Origin: Alkaliphilus sp. B6464
GTDB lineage: Bacteria > Bacillota > Clostridia > Peptostreptococcales > Natronincolaceae
Reading direction: 5' to 3'
NCBI RefSeq assembly: GCF_018141165.1
Contig: NZ_CP058557.1
Coordinates: 2,728,001-2,792,000 of the forward strand
Length of the DNA stretch: 64,000 nucleotides
Position numbers and translations under genes: made by a program
Shown: positions 54,354 through 63,411 of the stretch, piece by piece
How the letters are laid out: every line of letters starts with the position of its first letter
How positions within the stretch are numbered: position 1 is the stretch's first letter
The notes under the pieces: model-generated
The model's database searches: none
What the model saw: the letters and a program-made list of their open reading frames with translations, nothing else
What the model was told of the DNA's origin: nothing

Positions 54354-54429
54354 TTAAAATAGTGATAGTTGTATAAATATCTATAATATATAATATCATA
54401 TTATATATTATGTTTTAAAATACTGATAG
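54354..54429. repeat. AT palindrome flanked by direct repeats upstream of asp23
   Basis: A 14-bp perfect inverted repeat around one base (54383-54396 with 54398-54411) is bracketed by two 15-bp direct repeats of TTAAAATAxTGATAG type (54354-54368 and 54415-54429, one mismatch). This lies in the 347-bp divergent asp23/rpmB spacer (54290-54636). It may be a duplicated operator or promoter region. Confidence 0.6.
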
Positions 54430-54562
54430 CTAGAATATCACATTATAATATTATATTGTATATGAATACCAAAAATAGTTCAACAATAACCATAATCATA
54501 ATAAATTTTTATATTAATAATTTACTAAAGCATTGTATTTTACATATATTAAAATATTATTA

Positions 54563-54591
54563 TTGCAAAAATTTGTTATATATGATACTAT
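54563..54591 (+). promoter_or_regulatory. Predicted rpmB promoter
   Basis: TTGCAA (54563-54568), 17-bp spacer, TACTAT (54586-54591) on the plus strand, about 45 bases before the rpmB start. Confidence 0.6.
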
Positions 54592-54636
54592 TATTATGTT
54601 TTAGAGGATGAGCTAGGCTTGAAGGAGGTGTTCGTA

Positions 54637-54828
54637 GTGGCAAGAGTATGCGAAGTTTGTAATAAGGGTAGAGTTTCAGGTAATCAGATCAGTCACTCCA
54701 ACCGTCATAACAGAAGAACTTGGGAACCTAACTTAAGAAGAGTTAGAGCTATAGTTAAAGGTACAGCAAAGAGAATCAATGTATGTACAAGATGCCTACG
54801 TTCTGGAAAAGTTGAAAGAGCTTTATAA
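54637..54828 (+). CDS. rpmB: 50S ribosomal protein L28, zinc-binding form
   Basis: A 63-residue protein. It has ARVCEVCNKGRVSGNQISHSN and then RTWEPNLRRVRA, ending with CTRCLRSGKVERAL. The two Cys pairs make the zinc-binding form. Translation is assigned to GTG at 54637 because AAGGAGGTG lies 7-8 bases upstream; a TTG at 54619 would place the ribosome binding site inside the gene. It is monocistronic on the plus strand, with its own promoter and terminator. Confidence 0.96.
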   Translation: MARVCEVCNKGRVSGNQISHSNRHNRRTWEPNLRRVRAIVKGTAKRINVCTRCLRSGKVERAL

Positions 54829-54837
54829 TTTTATATA

Positions 54838-54867
54838 AAAAAGCCCCCATTTAAATGGCGGCTTTTT
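54838..54867 (+). terminator. Terminator after rpmB
   Basis: Stem AAAAAGCC/GGCTTTTT (54838-54845 with 54860-54867) with an extra inner CAT/ATG pairing and a U-run on both strands, about 10 bases after rpmB. It can also serve the 54-residue minus-strand gene that ends at 54889. Confidence 0.9.
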
Positions 54868-54888
54868 ATATTAAGTATCTTTTTTTAT

Positions 54889-55053
54889 TTAACATATTTT
54901 AAATATTAGTAATCCTATTGTTACAAATAGGCCAGCAATAATAAGATACCATATTTGTAATGGAATAATATATAGGAACATTAATGCTCCAACTAGTGTA
55001 ATTATTAATCCAGTAAGTTTTAATGAAGAATGCCTTCTTCTCCTTTTAAACAT
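54889..55053 (-). CDS. Small two-helix membrane protein, unknown
   Basis: A 54-residue gene reading ATG to TAA with a plausible AGGTGGTGAT ribosome binding site. The product starts with a basic run (MFKRRRRHSS), followed by two hydrophobic segments (about residues 13-29 and 33-51) separated by PLQIW. It is not recognisable as SpoVM, which is a 26-residue amphipathic helix in B. subtilis, yet it occupies the same slot between thiN and rpmB. Codon use and positive-inside topology look genuine. A terminator separates it from thiN, so it would need its own promoter in 55054-55107, where only AT-rich sequence is seen. Confidence 0.7.
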   Translation of the reverse strand: MFKRRRRHSSLKLTGLIITLVGALMFLYIIPLQIWYLIIAGLFVTIGLLIFKIC

Positions 55054-55107
55054 ATCACCACCTACCTTAGAGAATAATATATTATTATACTATTCATAAG
55101 CAGTAAA

Positions 55108-55146
55108 AAATGTCACTAAAAGTTCTAACAACCTTTAGTGACATTT
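55108..55146 (-). terminator. Terminator after thiN
   Basis: A 13-bp perfect stem (55108-55120 with 55134-55146), loop 13, followed by a run of six U, just past the thiN stop. Confidence 0.92.
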
Positions 55147-55149
55147 AAC

Positions 55150-55791
55150 TTATACTTCGCCTAAAACCTTAATAATTAAAACAGTTCCTTCTTTAACTGA
55201 AATAGTTGCCCTATCTTTTATAAATCTATTACTAATACCTAAAGAGCTTCCCATATCGATATCGTGATTAGTTAAAGGATATTCTAGCCCTTCTAATGTA
55301 ACACCCTTTACATCTCCACTAATAGGTATTACAGAAATAGTTTGTCCTATTTTCCCTGCTATATTTATAGTACTATCTGTTATAGTAATATCGTTTATCT
55401 CATTAATGATATTTGCCTTAATACCCATTTTATGAATTTTATACAGTAACATTATATTACCTAAACTATGGTCCATACGAGAACCTATGGCGCCTGCAAT
55501 AGTTATTGCGCTCGGTGACTGCTCTAACGCAAATTCTACAGCTAACTCCGTATCTGTCATATCCTTCTTTACAGGAAACTGCTGAACCTTGACTCCGCCG
55601 TTTTCTATCCACTGAAACGCATCCTTGTTAATGGAGTCGAGATCTCCCACCAATATATTTGGATAAATATTTAATTTCATTAAGTATTTAGCTGCACCAT
55701 CTGCACAAATAATATAATCACTGTTTTGAATAACAGATTTTAAAATATTCATGTTTTCAATATGACCATTTGTTACTACGGTTACTTTCAT
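55150..55791 (-). CDS. thiN: Thiamine pyrophosphokinase
   Basis: A 213-residue enzyme that transfers pyrophosphate from ATP to thiamine. It shows YIICADGAAKYLMKLNIYPNILVGDLDSI (ATP and metal site), KDMTDTELAVEFAL and GAIGSRMDHSLGNIMLLYK. The C-terminal thiamine-binding domain has SVIPISGDVKGVTLEGLEYPL and GSSLGISNRF. The ATG at 55791 follows GGAGG; four codons upstream would overlap it. It is the last gene of the stp-prkC-rsgA-rpe-thiN cluster. Confidence 0.95.
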   Translation of the reverse strand: MKVTVVTNGHIENMNILKSVIQNSDYIICADGAAKYLMKLNIYPNILVGDLDSINKDAFQWIENGGVKVQQFPVKKDMTDTELAVEFALEQSPSAITIAGAIGSRMDHSLGNIMLLYKIHKMGIKANIINEINDITITDSTINIAGKIGQTISVIPISGDVKGVTLEGLEYPLTNHDIDMGSSLGISNRFIKDRATISVKEGTVLIIKVLGEV

Positions 55792-55812
55792 CTTTGCCTC
55801 CATATCTACAAT

Positions 55813-56469
55813 TTATAAATTAGCATTTTCTCTAAATTGTTTTACTGTTTGTGTAATATCTTCACTATTAAATATGGCAGAACCAGCAACAACTATATTG
55901 GCACCAGCATCTATAACCTTTTTAACATTATCTACTTTAATGCCACCATCTACTTGAATATCGACATTAAGTCCCCTGGTATCTATTATTTTTCTTAATG
56001 CCCTTATTTTTAATAGGCTTGATTCAATAAAGCTTTGTCCTCCAAATCCAGGATTAACTGTCATTATAAGAACCATATCTAAGTCCTCAAGTACATGCTC
56101 TATTACATTTAAAGGTGTGGCTGGATTAAGCGCAACAGCTGCCTTTGCACCATTATCCTTTATAAGTTGTATAGTTCTATGCAAATGAATACAAGCCTCA
56201 CTATGGACAGATATTATGTGAGCTCCTGCTTTAGTAAACTGAGGAATATATCGATCTGGATTTTCTATCATTAAATGTACATCAAAGGGAAGCTTAGTTT
56301 TACCCTTCAGACTTTCCATAACAAGTGGACCTATTGTAATATTTGGAACAAAATGCCCATCCATTACATCTATGTGAAGAAGATCACAGCCTGCCTCCTC
56401 GACTTTTTTTATATCTGCTAATAAGCTAGAAAAATCTGCTGACAATATTGATGGAGCTAATTTCATCAT
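55813..56469 (-). CDS. rpe: Ribulose-phosphate 3-epimerase
   Basis: A 218-residue TIM-barrel enzyme of the pentose phosphate pathway. It shows KLAPSILSADFSSL, then LHIDVMDGHFVPNITIGP with metal-binding His-Asp, then FDVHLMIENP, then MTVNPGFGGQSFI and VDGGI with GANIVVAGSAIF. It lies 3 bases after rsgA, in the conserved rsgA-rpe-thiN order. Two adjacent ATGs after GGAGG could each start translation. Confidence 0.97.
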   Translation of the reverse strand: MMKLAPSILSADFSSLLADIKKVEEAGCDLLHIDVMDGHFVPNITIGPLVMESLKGKTKLPFDVHLMIENPDRYIPQFTKAGAHIISVHSEACIHLHRTIQLIKDNGAKAAVALNPATPLNVIEHVLEDLDMVLIMTVNPGFGGQSFIESSLLKIRALRKIIDTRGLNVDIQVDGGIKVDNVKKVIDAGANIVVAGSAIFNSEDITQTVKQFRENANL

Positions 56470-56472
56470 AAG

Positions 56473-57351
56473 TTAGTACCTCCTACTCTTTCTAATCTCA
56501 TCAATAAATTGAATATAACTAGTATATCTATTTTTAGATACTTTACCTAATGCAACTGCTTCTTTAACACCACAACTAGGTTCATTCATATGCTTACAGG
56601 AATTAAATTTACAATTATCCATACAGGGTACAAACTCTGGAAAATGAAAGTGTAGATCATCTTCATGGATAAAATCCATATTTAGAGAACTAAATCCTGG
56701 AGTATCTACAACCCAACCATCTTCCTCAACGGCCATAAGTTCTGCATGTCGTGTTGTATGTTTTCCCCGCCCAATTTTTATACTTATCTCGCCAGTTTGT
56801 AACTTTAGCCCAGGATGGATATAATTTAAAAGCGTAGATTTACCTACTCCAGATGGCCCTGCAAACACTGTGGTCTTATTTTTTAACTCTTCTCTTAAAT
56901 CACTTATTCCTATATCCTGCTTACTACTAGTTAGTATTACTTTGTAACCAGCAGAAGTATATATATTAACAATTTCTCTATACTCTTCTTCCTTTAGTAA
57001 ATCGATTTTATTAAGACAAATAATTATATTTAGCCTCTGACTTTCTGCCAATACTAAAAATCGATCTAAGAGTGAAAGGTGAGGATCTGGCTGGGTTACT
57101 GCAAATACAACTATAGCTTGATCTACATTAGATACAGAAGGTCTAATTAATTCATTGTGCCGTTCGTTAATCTTTTCCATGACACCCTTCTTGTTTTCCC
57201 TATCTATAATATCTATTTCAACGTAATCTCCAACTACAGGAACAACCTTCTTTTTTCTAAAAAGACCACGAGCTTTACATTCAAATATTTCTCCATTAAT
57301 ATCAACGTAATAAAAACCGCCGATCCCTTTTATCAACCTACCACTATACAT
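56473..57351 (-). CDS. rsgA: Small ribosomal subunit GTPase RsgA
   Basis: A 292-residue circularly permuted GTPase for late 30S maturation. An N-terminal OB fold includes RGLFRKKKVVPVVGDYVEI. The GTPase domain has LNKIDLL (G4), FAGPSGVGKSTLLNYIHP (G1), the G2 region with GRGKHTTRHAELM, and DTPGFSSL (G3). The C-terminal zinc site has CMDNCKFNSCKHMNEPSCGV (Cys-His-Cys). It is encoded between prkC and rpe; in B. subtilis the orthologue CpgA is phosphorylated by PrkC. Confidence 0.97.
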   Translation of the reverse strand: MYSGRLIKGIGGFYYVDINGEIFECKARGLFRKKKVVPVVGDYVEIDIIDRENKKGVMEKINERHNELIRPSVSNVDQAIVVFAVTQPDPHLSLLDRFLVLAESQRLNIIICLNKIDLLKEEEYREIVNIYTSAGYKVILTSSKQDIGISDLREELKNKTTVFAGPSGVGKSTLLNYIHPGLKLQTGEISIKIGRGKHTTRHAELMAVEEDGWVVDTPGFSSLNMDFIHEDDLHFHFPEFVPCMDNCKFNSCKHMNEPSCGVKEAVALGKVSKNRYTSYIQFIDEIRKSRRY

Positions 57352-57362
57352 TAAATACCTCC

Positions 57363-59348
57363 CTAAAAATCAACTTCTACAGGATTTTGTTTTTCACCAT
57401 TTAGATAGACAGTATATTGTTGACGACCTATTCCAGTTACCTCTACTCGAATAGGACTTTCTTCTTTATCTGCATTATGATCTTTACTATATACTTTCTT
57501 GCTATTTGAACCGTCTATTTGATAAATCTCCACATTAACCTTACCCGTATATTTGTTTAAAGGAATCTGAATAGTTTGTGTTCCCTCTGTACCATTTTGA
57601 TTTTCATCTTCTTCTATTTCTTCCATTTGATCTGGTACATCGCTTCCTTTACTAACGACTAAATTAACTACAGATCCTTCACTTACTTCTTTATCAGCTG
57701 AAATATTTTGTTCCATAACATAGCCTCTTACATATACATCGCTATATTCTTCTGTAATACTTCCTTCTTCAAGTTTAAACTGTTTTAGTATGCTTCGAGC
57801 TTCCTCTAAAGTTGTTCCTAATAGGTTTGGCATAGGGAAAGTTTGAACCTTTGGCCCTGTGCTCACTACATAATCTACAGCAGATCCAGCAGCAACTTCA
57901 ACCCCTTTACGTGGGTTTTGATCAATAATAGTTCCTATAGGGTACTCATCACTAGAATCTTCACTTACTTTTCCTGGCTCTAATCCTGCATCTCTTAATA
58001 ATCTTTTAGCATCTGTAGCATTTTCGTTAACTAAATCAGGAACATAAACTGAAACTAGTTTACTTCCTTCACTAACAATTACTTTAACCTCAAATCCTTT
58101 TCTAACCGTCATACCTGCCCGAGTTGTTTGATTAATTATTTCATCCTTTGGAACCTCACTATTATGTTGTGTACTTACATTTAGACTTAGTCCTTTATCC
58201 TCTGCCAATTCCTTAGCCTTTTCAATATTCATACCTTTAAAATCCGGTACCTCTACATTCTCTACTTTAAATAAATCGGATATATAAAAGAATCCAAATG
58301 TAAATACTAAAGCAGCAACTAATGCAGCAGCAATAGCAGATCCAATTACAAGTTTACGTTTATTATCTTTTTTACTATTGTCTTTTTTACCTTTTTTATT
58401 TTTTATATTCATAGTTTTTACTTCATCTTGGCTATCAGTTAATTGTCTTATCTCATTGGCAGTAACCATTGGAATAATTTGAGTCGGTGAATCTTCAATT
58501 TTTAAAGTATTATCAATATCATCTAAATCAAAATTGTTTTTTATTTTATATAAGTCTTCTATTAATGCAGAAGCATTAGCATATCTAGCAGACTGCTCTT
58601 TTTGAGTTAATTTAATAATTATAGCTTCTAACCCCTTCGAAATAGAAGGATTATACTTAGAAGGAGGTTCTGGCTTTTCCTGAATATGTTTTAATGCAAT
58701 TGTAATTGGTGCATCTCCTTCAAAGGGTACTCTTCCAGTGGCCATTTCATACATAACAATACCTAAAGAATATAGGTCTGATTTTTCATCAGTATAGCCT
58801 CCTCTAGCCTGTTCCGGAGAAAAATAATGGACAGAACCAATTATACTTCCAGTATTGGTAATTGTAGACGAGGTAGCAGCTAAAGCGATTCCAAAATCTG
58901 TAACTTTAGCTCTATTATCCTCTGTTACTAAAATATTATGAGGTTTAATATCTCGATGAACAATATGATTGGAGTGAGCATGTTTTAATGCTAAGGCTAT
59001 TTGTCTTGTAAAATCCAATATTTCGCCCTTAGACAGCTTCCCCTTTTCCTTAATTAACTCTTTTAAGGTTTTTCCATCCACATACTCCATAACAATATAA
59101 TATACACCATCTTCTTCTCCTACATCGTACACATTAACTATATTAGGATGAGATAAACTAGCAGCAGCTTGGGACTCTTTTCTAAACTTATCTAGTAGAT
59201 CTTTATCGTTAATAAATTCCGGTCTTAACACTTTAATTGCAACGTAACGATTTAATAGGTTGCATTTAGCCTTATATACTAATGCCATCCCGCCCCCGCC
59301 TATTTTTTCAACAATTTCATATCTATTGCCTAATATTTTACCAATCAT
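57363..59348 (-). CDS. prkC: PASTA-domain Ser/Thr protein kinase PrkC
   Basis: A 661-residue membrane kinase. The kinase domain (about residues 8-265) has the Gly loop IGGGGMALVYKA, VAIKVLRPE, HRDIKPHNIL and DFGIA. A basic juxtamembrane part follows, then one membrane helix (about 335-358). Outside are three PASTA repeats, starting near VEVPDFKGM, VYVPDLVNE and FPMPNLLGT, and an extra beta-rich C-terminal domain. It senses muropeptides, influencing growth and germination in Bacillus. It is paired with its phosphatase Stp, 4 bases upstream. Confidence 0.97.
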   Translation of the reverse strand: MIGKILGNRYEIVEKIGGGGMALVYKAKCNLLNRYVAIKVLRPEFINDKDLLDKFRKESQAAASLSHPNIVNVYDVGEEDGVYYIVMEYVDGKTLKELIKEKGKLSKGEILDFTRQIALALKHAHSNHIVHRDIKPHNILVTEDNRAKVTDFGIALAATSSTITNTGSIIGSVHYFSPEQARGGYTDEKSDLYSLGIVMYEMATGRVPFEGDAPITIALKHIQEKPEPPSKYNPSISKGLEAIIIKLTQKEQSARYANASALIEDLYKIKNNFDLDDIDNTLKIEDSPTQIIPMVTANEIRQLTDSQDEVKTMNIKNKKGKKDNSKKDNKRKLVIGSAIAAALVAALVFTFGFFYISDLFKVENVEVPDFKGMNIEKAKELAEDKGLSLNVSTQHNSEVPKDEIINQTTRAGMTVRKGFEVKVIVSEGSKLVSVYVPDLVNENATDAKRLLRDAGLEPGKVSEDSSDEYPIGTIIDQNPRKGVEVAAGSAVDYVVSTGPKVQTFPMPNLLGTTLEEARSILKQFKLEEGSITEEYSDVYVRGYVMEQNISADKEVSEGSVVNLVVSKGSDVPDQMEEIEEDENQNGTEGTQTIQIPLNKYTGKVNVEIYQIDGSNSKKVYSKDHNADKEESPIRVEVTGIGRQQYTVYLNGEKQNPVEVDF

Positions 59349-59352
59349 ATAT

Positions 59353-60102
59353 TCACCTACTCTCTATATTTTTCTCATTATTTTTTGCGACTAATACTGT
59401 AATATTATCATAGCCACCTCTTTTATTTGCCATTGATACCAACCTTTCGCATGCTTCATTACTATCTTTAAGTTCTGATACAACCTTTTCTATCTCATAA
59501 TTATCTACAAAATTACTTAAACCATCTGTACATAAAATTAGAGCATCTGCAGCATTAAAGTCAATGGTAAAGATATCCACTTTAATACTTTTACTTGTTC
59601 CTAATGCACGGGTAATAACATTTTTCTGGGGGTGCTTCATTGCTTCCAATTCAGTAATACTACCGCTTCTAACTAATTCTGCAACCAGAGAATGATCCTG
59701 AGTTACTTGCTCTATAGCACCATCTCTAATAAGATAAGCCCGACTATCACCTACATGCCCTATATAAAGAATAGAATTAATTTTCAATACTAGCGTTGTG
59801 GTTGTTCCCATCCCATCACAAGACAAATTTTCATTTGCATGAATAAGAATTTTTTCATTTGCACGATTAAAGGCTTCGTATATAATTCCCTTTATAGATT
59901 GTTCTTCCATATCTATAGAAACATATTTATTAATATGATCCTTAATACTATTAACAGCAAGAAAGCTAGCAATTTCTCCTGCATTATGACCACCCATACC
60001 ATCAGCCACTATAAATAACCCATAACCCTTTTCAGAAATACAATAATTATCTTCGTTAATATCTCTTACCTTCCCAATATCTGAAATAGCACTAACATTC
60101 AT
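59353..60102 (-). CDS. stp: PP2C-family Ser/Thr phosphatase Stp (PrpC)
   Basis: A 249-residue metal-dependent phosphatase. It shows DIGKVRDINEDNY, then LFIVADGMGGHNAGEIAS, then YIGHVGDSRAYLIRDG, then ILCTDGLSNFVDNYEI and GGYDNITVLVA; the metal-binding aspartates are all present. It reverses PrkC phosphorylation and is co-transcribed with prkC, the gene order being nearly universal in Firmicutes. Confidence 0.97.
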   Translation of the reverse strand: MNVSAISDIGKVRDINEDNYCISEKGYGLFIVADGMGGHNAGEIASFLAVNSIKDHINKYVSIDMEEQSIKGIIYEAFNRANEKILIHANENLSCDGMGTTTTLVLKINSILYIGHVGDSRAYLIRDGAIEQVTQDHSLVAELVRSGSITELEAMKHPQKNVITRALGTSKSIKVDIFTIDFNAADALILCTDGLSNFVDNYEIEKVVSELKDSNEACERLVSMANKRGGYDNITVLVAKNNEKNIESR

Positions 60103-60151
60103 CTTTTGCTCGCCCCCCTTTATATCTAATCTTGTTGTTCATATTATTTTA

Positions 60152-61192
60152 TCATTTTTGTTGGTTTTGTAAATGTTTTCTTCTTAGTTGACCACAGGCT
60201 GCATTAATATCGGAACCCATTTCTCTTCTAACAGTTGCTTCTATACCTGATTTTTTTAATACTTGTTGGAAACTCTTAATAGTCTCTATACTCGGCTTTT
60301 TATATCCTCTTTCCTCTACACTATTTACAGGTATTAGATTTACATGACAAAGCATACCCTTTAATAGAGTAGACAGCTCATTAGCATCTTTTTGTCCATC
60401 ATTAACCCCTTTTATTAAAGCATATTCGAAGGTTATTCTGCGGCTAGTTTTATCAATATAATACCTACAACTAGCTATTAATTCTTTAATAGAGTATTTT
60501 TTAGCTACAGGCATTGTCTTTCGTCTTAGCTCATCATTAGGAGCATGTAAAGATATAGCTAAATTAATAGGTATTTGCAAATCAGCTAAGGCTTTAATTT
60601 GTGGCACCAGTCCTGAAGTTGATAGAGTAATGTGTCTATTTCCGATATTTAATCCATTCTCATTATTTATTATGCTAAGGAAATTTATAGTCTCATCAAA
60701 ATTATTTAATGGCTCCCCACTTCCCATCAATACTATGTTAGAAATTCTATCCCCTATATCATTCTGCATTGTTAGTATTTGATCTATCATTTCTCCAGCT
60801 CTTAAGTTTCTAACTAGACCTTCAAGTGTAGATGCACAAAAGCTACATCCCATAGCACAACCAACCTGTGTGGAAATACAAGCAGTTAGCCCATGATTAT
60901 ATTGCATAACCACACCTTCTATTATATTATAATCATCCAATAAAAATAAGTATTTTATTGTGCCATCTATACTAGAAACTAATTTTTCTTCAATTTTAAT
61001 ATTAGTAATATAGGTATGCTCCTCTAGTTTGTCTCTTAGAGCTTTAGATAAATTCGTCATTTCGTCAAAGTTTTTGATTCCTTTATTAATCCATTGAAAT
61101 ATTTGTTTTCCTCTAAATTTTTTTTCATTCATACTAACTAGCAATTCTTCTATTTCTGTCAATGTTAAACTTAGTAAATCTTTTTTTTCCAT
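60152..61192 (-). CDS. rlmN: Dual-specificity 23S rRNA/tRNA A-C2 methyltransferase RlmN
   Basis: A 346-residue radical SAM enzyme. The cluster-binding cysteines are in STQVGCAMGCSFCAST (about residues 108-123). Also present are LMGSGEPLNN, HITLSTSGLVPQI and LAISLHAPNDELRRKTMP, and the C-terminal catalytic Cys in DINAACGQLR (about 335). It methylates A2503 of 23S rRNA and A37 of some tRNAs. It lies between rsmB and stp. Confidence 0.97.
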   Translation of the reverse strand: MEKKDLLSLTLTEIEELLVSMNEKKFRGKQIFQWINKGIKNFDEMTNLSKALRDKLEEHTYITNIKIEEKLVSSIDGTIKYLFLLDDYNIIEGVVMQYNHGLTACISTQVGCAMGCSFCASTLEGLVRNLRAGEMIDQILTMQNDIGDRISNIVLMGSGEPLNNFDETINFLSIINNENGLNIGNRHITLSTSGLVPQIKALADLQIPINLAISLHAPNDELRRKTMPVAKKYSIKELIASCRYYIDKTSRRITFEYALIKGVNDGQKDANELSTLLKGMLCHVNLIPVNSVEERGYKKPSIETIKSFQQVLKKSGIEATVRREMGSDINAACGQLRRKHLQNQQK

Positions 61193-61217
61193 AATTATAA
61201 TTAACCTCCCGAATTTT

Positions 61218-62555
61218 CTACTTAATTCGTTTTATCTTGGAAATAAAAAATCCATCCGTATTATGTAAGTTAGGATAAAGTTGAACTGTACTACTATTAT
61301 GCTCACCTGGAACAAGGTCTTTATACTCCTTATTAAGGTTAATTAGAACATAACTAGGATTGTCTTTTAAAAATTTCTGTACAATATCCTCATTTTCTTT
61401 AGTATTTATAGTACAGGTACTATAGACTAATTCTCCACCTGTTTTTACGTATTTAGCCGCATTTTTAAGTATATCATACTGTATAGCTGTAATGGATTTT
61501 ATATCTTCATCTTGTTTTCTATATTTTATTTCAGGTTTTCTACGAATAATTCCGAGTCCAGAGCAAGGTGCATCTACCAGTACTTTATCAGCCATATTTA
61601 ATAGTTTTTCATCTAAATCATTTCCACTAAAGTTTTCTGTATGAATAATTTTTATCCCTAGTCTTTGAGCATTCCTTTCTACAAGTTTTAATTTATGCTC
61701 ATGGATATCTCTAGCGATTATTGTCCCCTTATTGTTCATTATTTGTGCCATATGGGTGGTTTTACCTCCTGGAGCACTACATACATCAATTACATATTCA
61801 CCTTCCTTAGGATCTAGAACTTTAGCAACTAGCATGGAGCTAAAATCTTGTATTTGAATATATCCTTTTTTATATAAATTAGATTGTTCTATATTCTGCA
61901 ATCCTTTAACAGCAACTGCCTCCCTTATCAATGGACTTTGCTTTATAGTGTAACCTTCATCAGTAAGAAGCTTTATACAGTCATCTATGGATATTTTCAG
62001 TGTATTTATACGAACATACAGCTCTGGCTTAGTATTGTTAGCTTTTAAAAGTTCTTCTGTAAAATCCTTGTCAAAATTATTTAAAAATGTTTTAACCAAC
62101 CATTCTGGGTGTGAATACTTTACAGATAAATATTTAACAATATTCTCCTCAGGGTTTGGTAGCTTAATATTTTTCATATTTCGTTGAACATTTCTTAAGA
62201 CTCCATTTATAAATCCTGTTGTTTTTTTGCAATACTTTTTTGATAGATTTACAGTTTCATTTACAGCTGCAAAACTAGGTACTTTATCTAAAAAAACTAA
62301 TTGATATATTCCAAGTCTTAATAAGTTTAATGTATATGGATTCATTTGCTTTATGGCAAAGGTTGAAAACTGTCCTATTATATAGTCAATATAAATTTGA
62401 TTTTCTAAGACACCGTAAACAAGCTCCGTCAATAAATTTTTATCTAATTGATTATAAGAATTCCTTCTCAATTCCTTATTTAAAGCGATATTTGAAAAAG
62501 CTTCCTTTTCGTTTATTTCATATAAAGTTATTAATGCTCCTTCTCTTGGGTTCAT
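61218..62555 (-). CDS. rsmB: 16S rRNA (cytosine967-C5)-methyltransferase RsmB
   Basis: A 445-residue protein. The N-terminal NusB-like RNA-binding domain (about residues 1-135) has LLTELVYGVLENQIYIDYII. The methyltransferase domain carries VIDVCSAPGGKTTHMAQIM (SAM motif), VLVDAPCSGLGIIRRKPEIK and LVYSTCTINTKENEDIV, the last two holding the two catalytic cysteines. Size is normal. It follows yugP, and AGGAGG precedes the ATG. Confidence 0.96.
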   Translation of the reverse strand: MNPREGALITLYEINEKEAFSNIALNKELRRNSYNQLDKNLLTELVYGVLENQIYIDYIIGQFSTFAIKQMNPYTLNLLRLGIYQLVFLDKVPSFAAVNETVNLSKKYCKKTTGFINGVLRNVQRNMKNIKLPNPEENIVKYLSVKYSHPEWLVKTFLNNFDKDFTEELLKANNTKPELYVRINTLKISIDDCIKLLTDEGYTIKQSPLIREAVAVKGLQNIEQSNLYKKGYIQIQDFSSMLVAKVLDPKEGEYVIDVCSAPGGKTTHMAQIMNNKGTIIARDIHEHKLKLVERNAQRLGIKIIHTENFSGNDLDEKLLNMADKVLVDAPCSGLGIIRRKPEIKYRKQDEDIKSITAIQYDILKNAAKYVKTGGELVYSTCTINTKENEDIVQKFLKDNPSYVLINLNKEYKDLVPGEHNSSTVQLYPNLHNTDGFFISKIKRIK

Positions 62556-62609
62556 ATCCTTGCCTCCTGTATAAATTAAAAATTTATATTTCCTTAGATT
62601 ATAAAAATA

Positions 62610-62632
62610 AAAAGGCGTGCTCGACGCCTTTT
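62610..62632 (-). terminator. Terminator after yugP
   Basis: A 9-bp perfect stem AAAAGGCGT/ACGCCTTTT (62610-62618 with 62624-62632), loop 5, followed by UUUUUAUUUUU on the transcript. It overlaps the yugP stop codon. Confidence 0.9.
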
Positions 62633-63329
62633 AGTCTCTTTGTTGACCTCTTATAAGAAGTAATCGGATTAATTGGGACACTGCTGTAGCCGTAGCTGCT
62701 ACATAAGTAAGAGCTGCCGCTCTTAGTACTTTTCTAGAGTGATTATATTCATCCACTACAATAAAACCACCCTCATCTAATAATTTCATCGCCCTACTAC
62801 TAGCATTAAACTCCACAGGAAGAGTAATAACTTGAAATAGCACAGCAGCCGTAAATAGTAATATTCCTATATTTACCAAAGTTGGGGCTGACATTATAAG
62901 ACCAAAAATGACAAAAAACCACGCCGCTTGTGATCCAAAGCTGGCTACTGGAAAAATTGCATTTCTAAAACTAAGAGGTATATACCCGTGAGCATGTTGA
63001 ATTGCATGACCTGTTTCATGGGCTGCAACACTAATGGATGCTAATGATGTACTATGGTATACCTCATTAGATAGACGTACGACTCTTTTCCTTGGATCAT
63101 AGTGATCGCTTAACTGACCCCTAGTTAGTTCAATTGGAACATCCCTCATCCCATTATGATCTAATATATATCGGGCAACTTGATATCCTGTATATCCTTT
63201 TTTTCCATTTACTCTTAAATATTTTGCAAAGGTTGTTCTAACCTTAGTTTGAGCATACATAGCAAATATAATAGATGGAATCAGAAAAATCATAGTTGGA
63301 TCAAAACCAAATCGATATGGATAAAACAT
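62631..63329 (-). CDS. Zinc metallopeptidase of the YugP family
   Basis: A 232-residue membrane protein. An N-terminal hydrophobic segment (about residues 10-26) precedes a DUF2268-like neutral zinc protease core. Its key site is ISVAAHETGHAIQHA (HExxH-type, about 107-121). Two or three further hydrophobic segments follow (about 135-185 and 208-226). PVEFNASSRAMKLLDE supplies a downstream Glu likely to be the third zinc ligand. The substrate is unknown. It lies between a DUF116 gene and rsmB, a common clostridial order. Confidence 0.88.
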   Translation of the reverse strand: MFYPYRFGFDPTMIFLIPSIIFAMYAQTKVRTTFAKYLRVNGKKGYTGYQVARYILDHNGMRDVPIELTRGQLSDHYDPRKRVVRLSNEVYHSTSLASISVAAHETGHAIQHAHGYIPLSFRNAIFPVASFGSQAAWFFVIFGLIMSAPTLVNIGILLFTAAVLFQVITLPVEFNASSRAMKLLDEGGFIVVDEYNHSRKVLRAAALTYVAATATAVSQLIRLLLIRGQQRD

Positions 63330-63411
63330 AGTATCACTCCTCTACATTTACAAAATTGTGCTAGTTCTCTCGCAACACTTCATATTTAGTCACTCTTAAT
63401 AATTACAAAAT

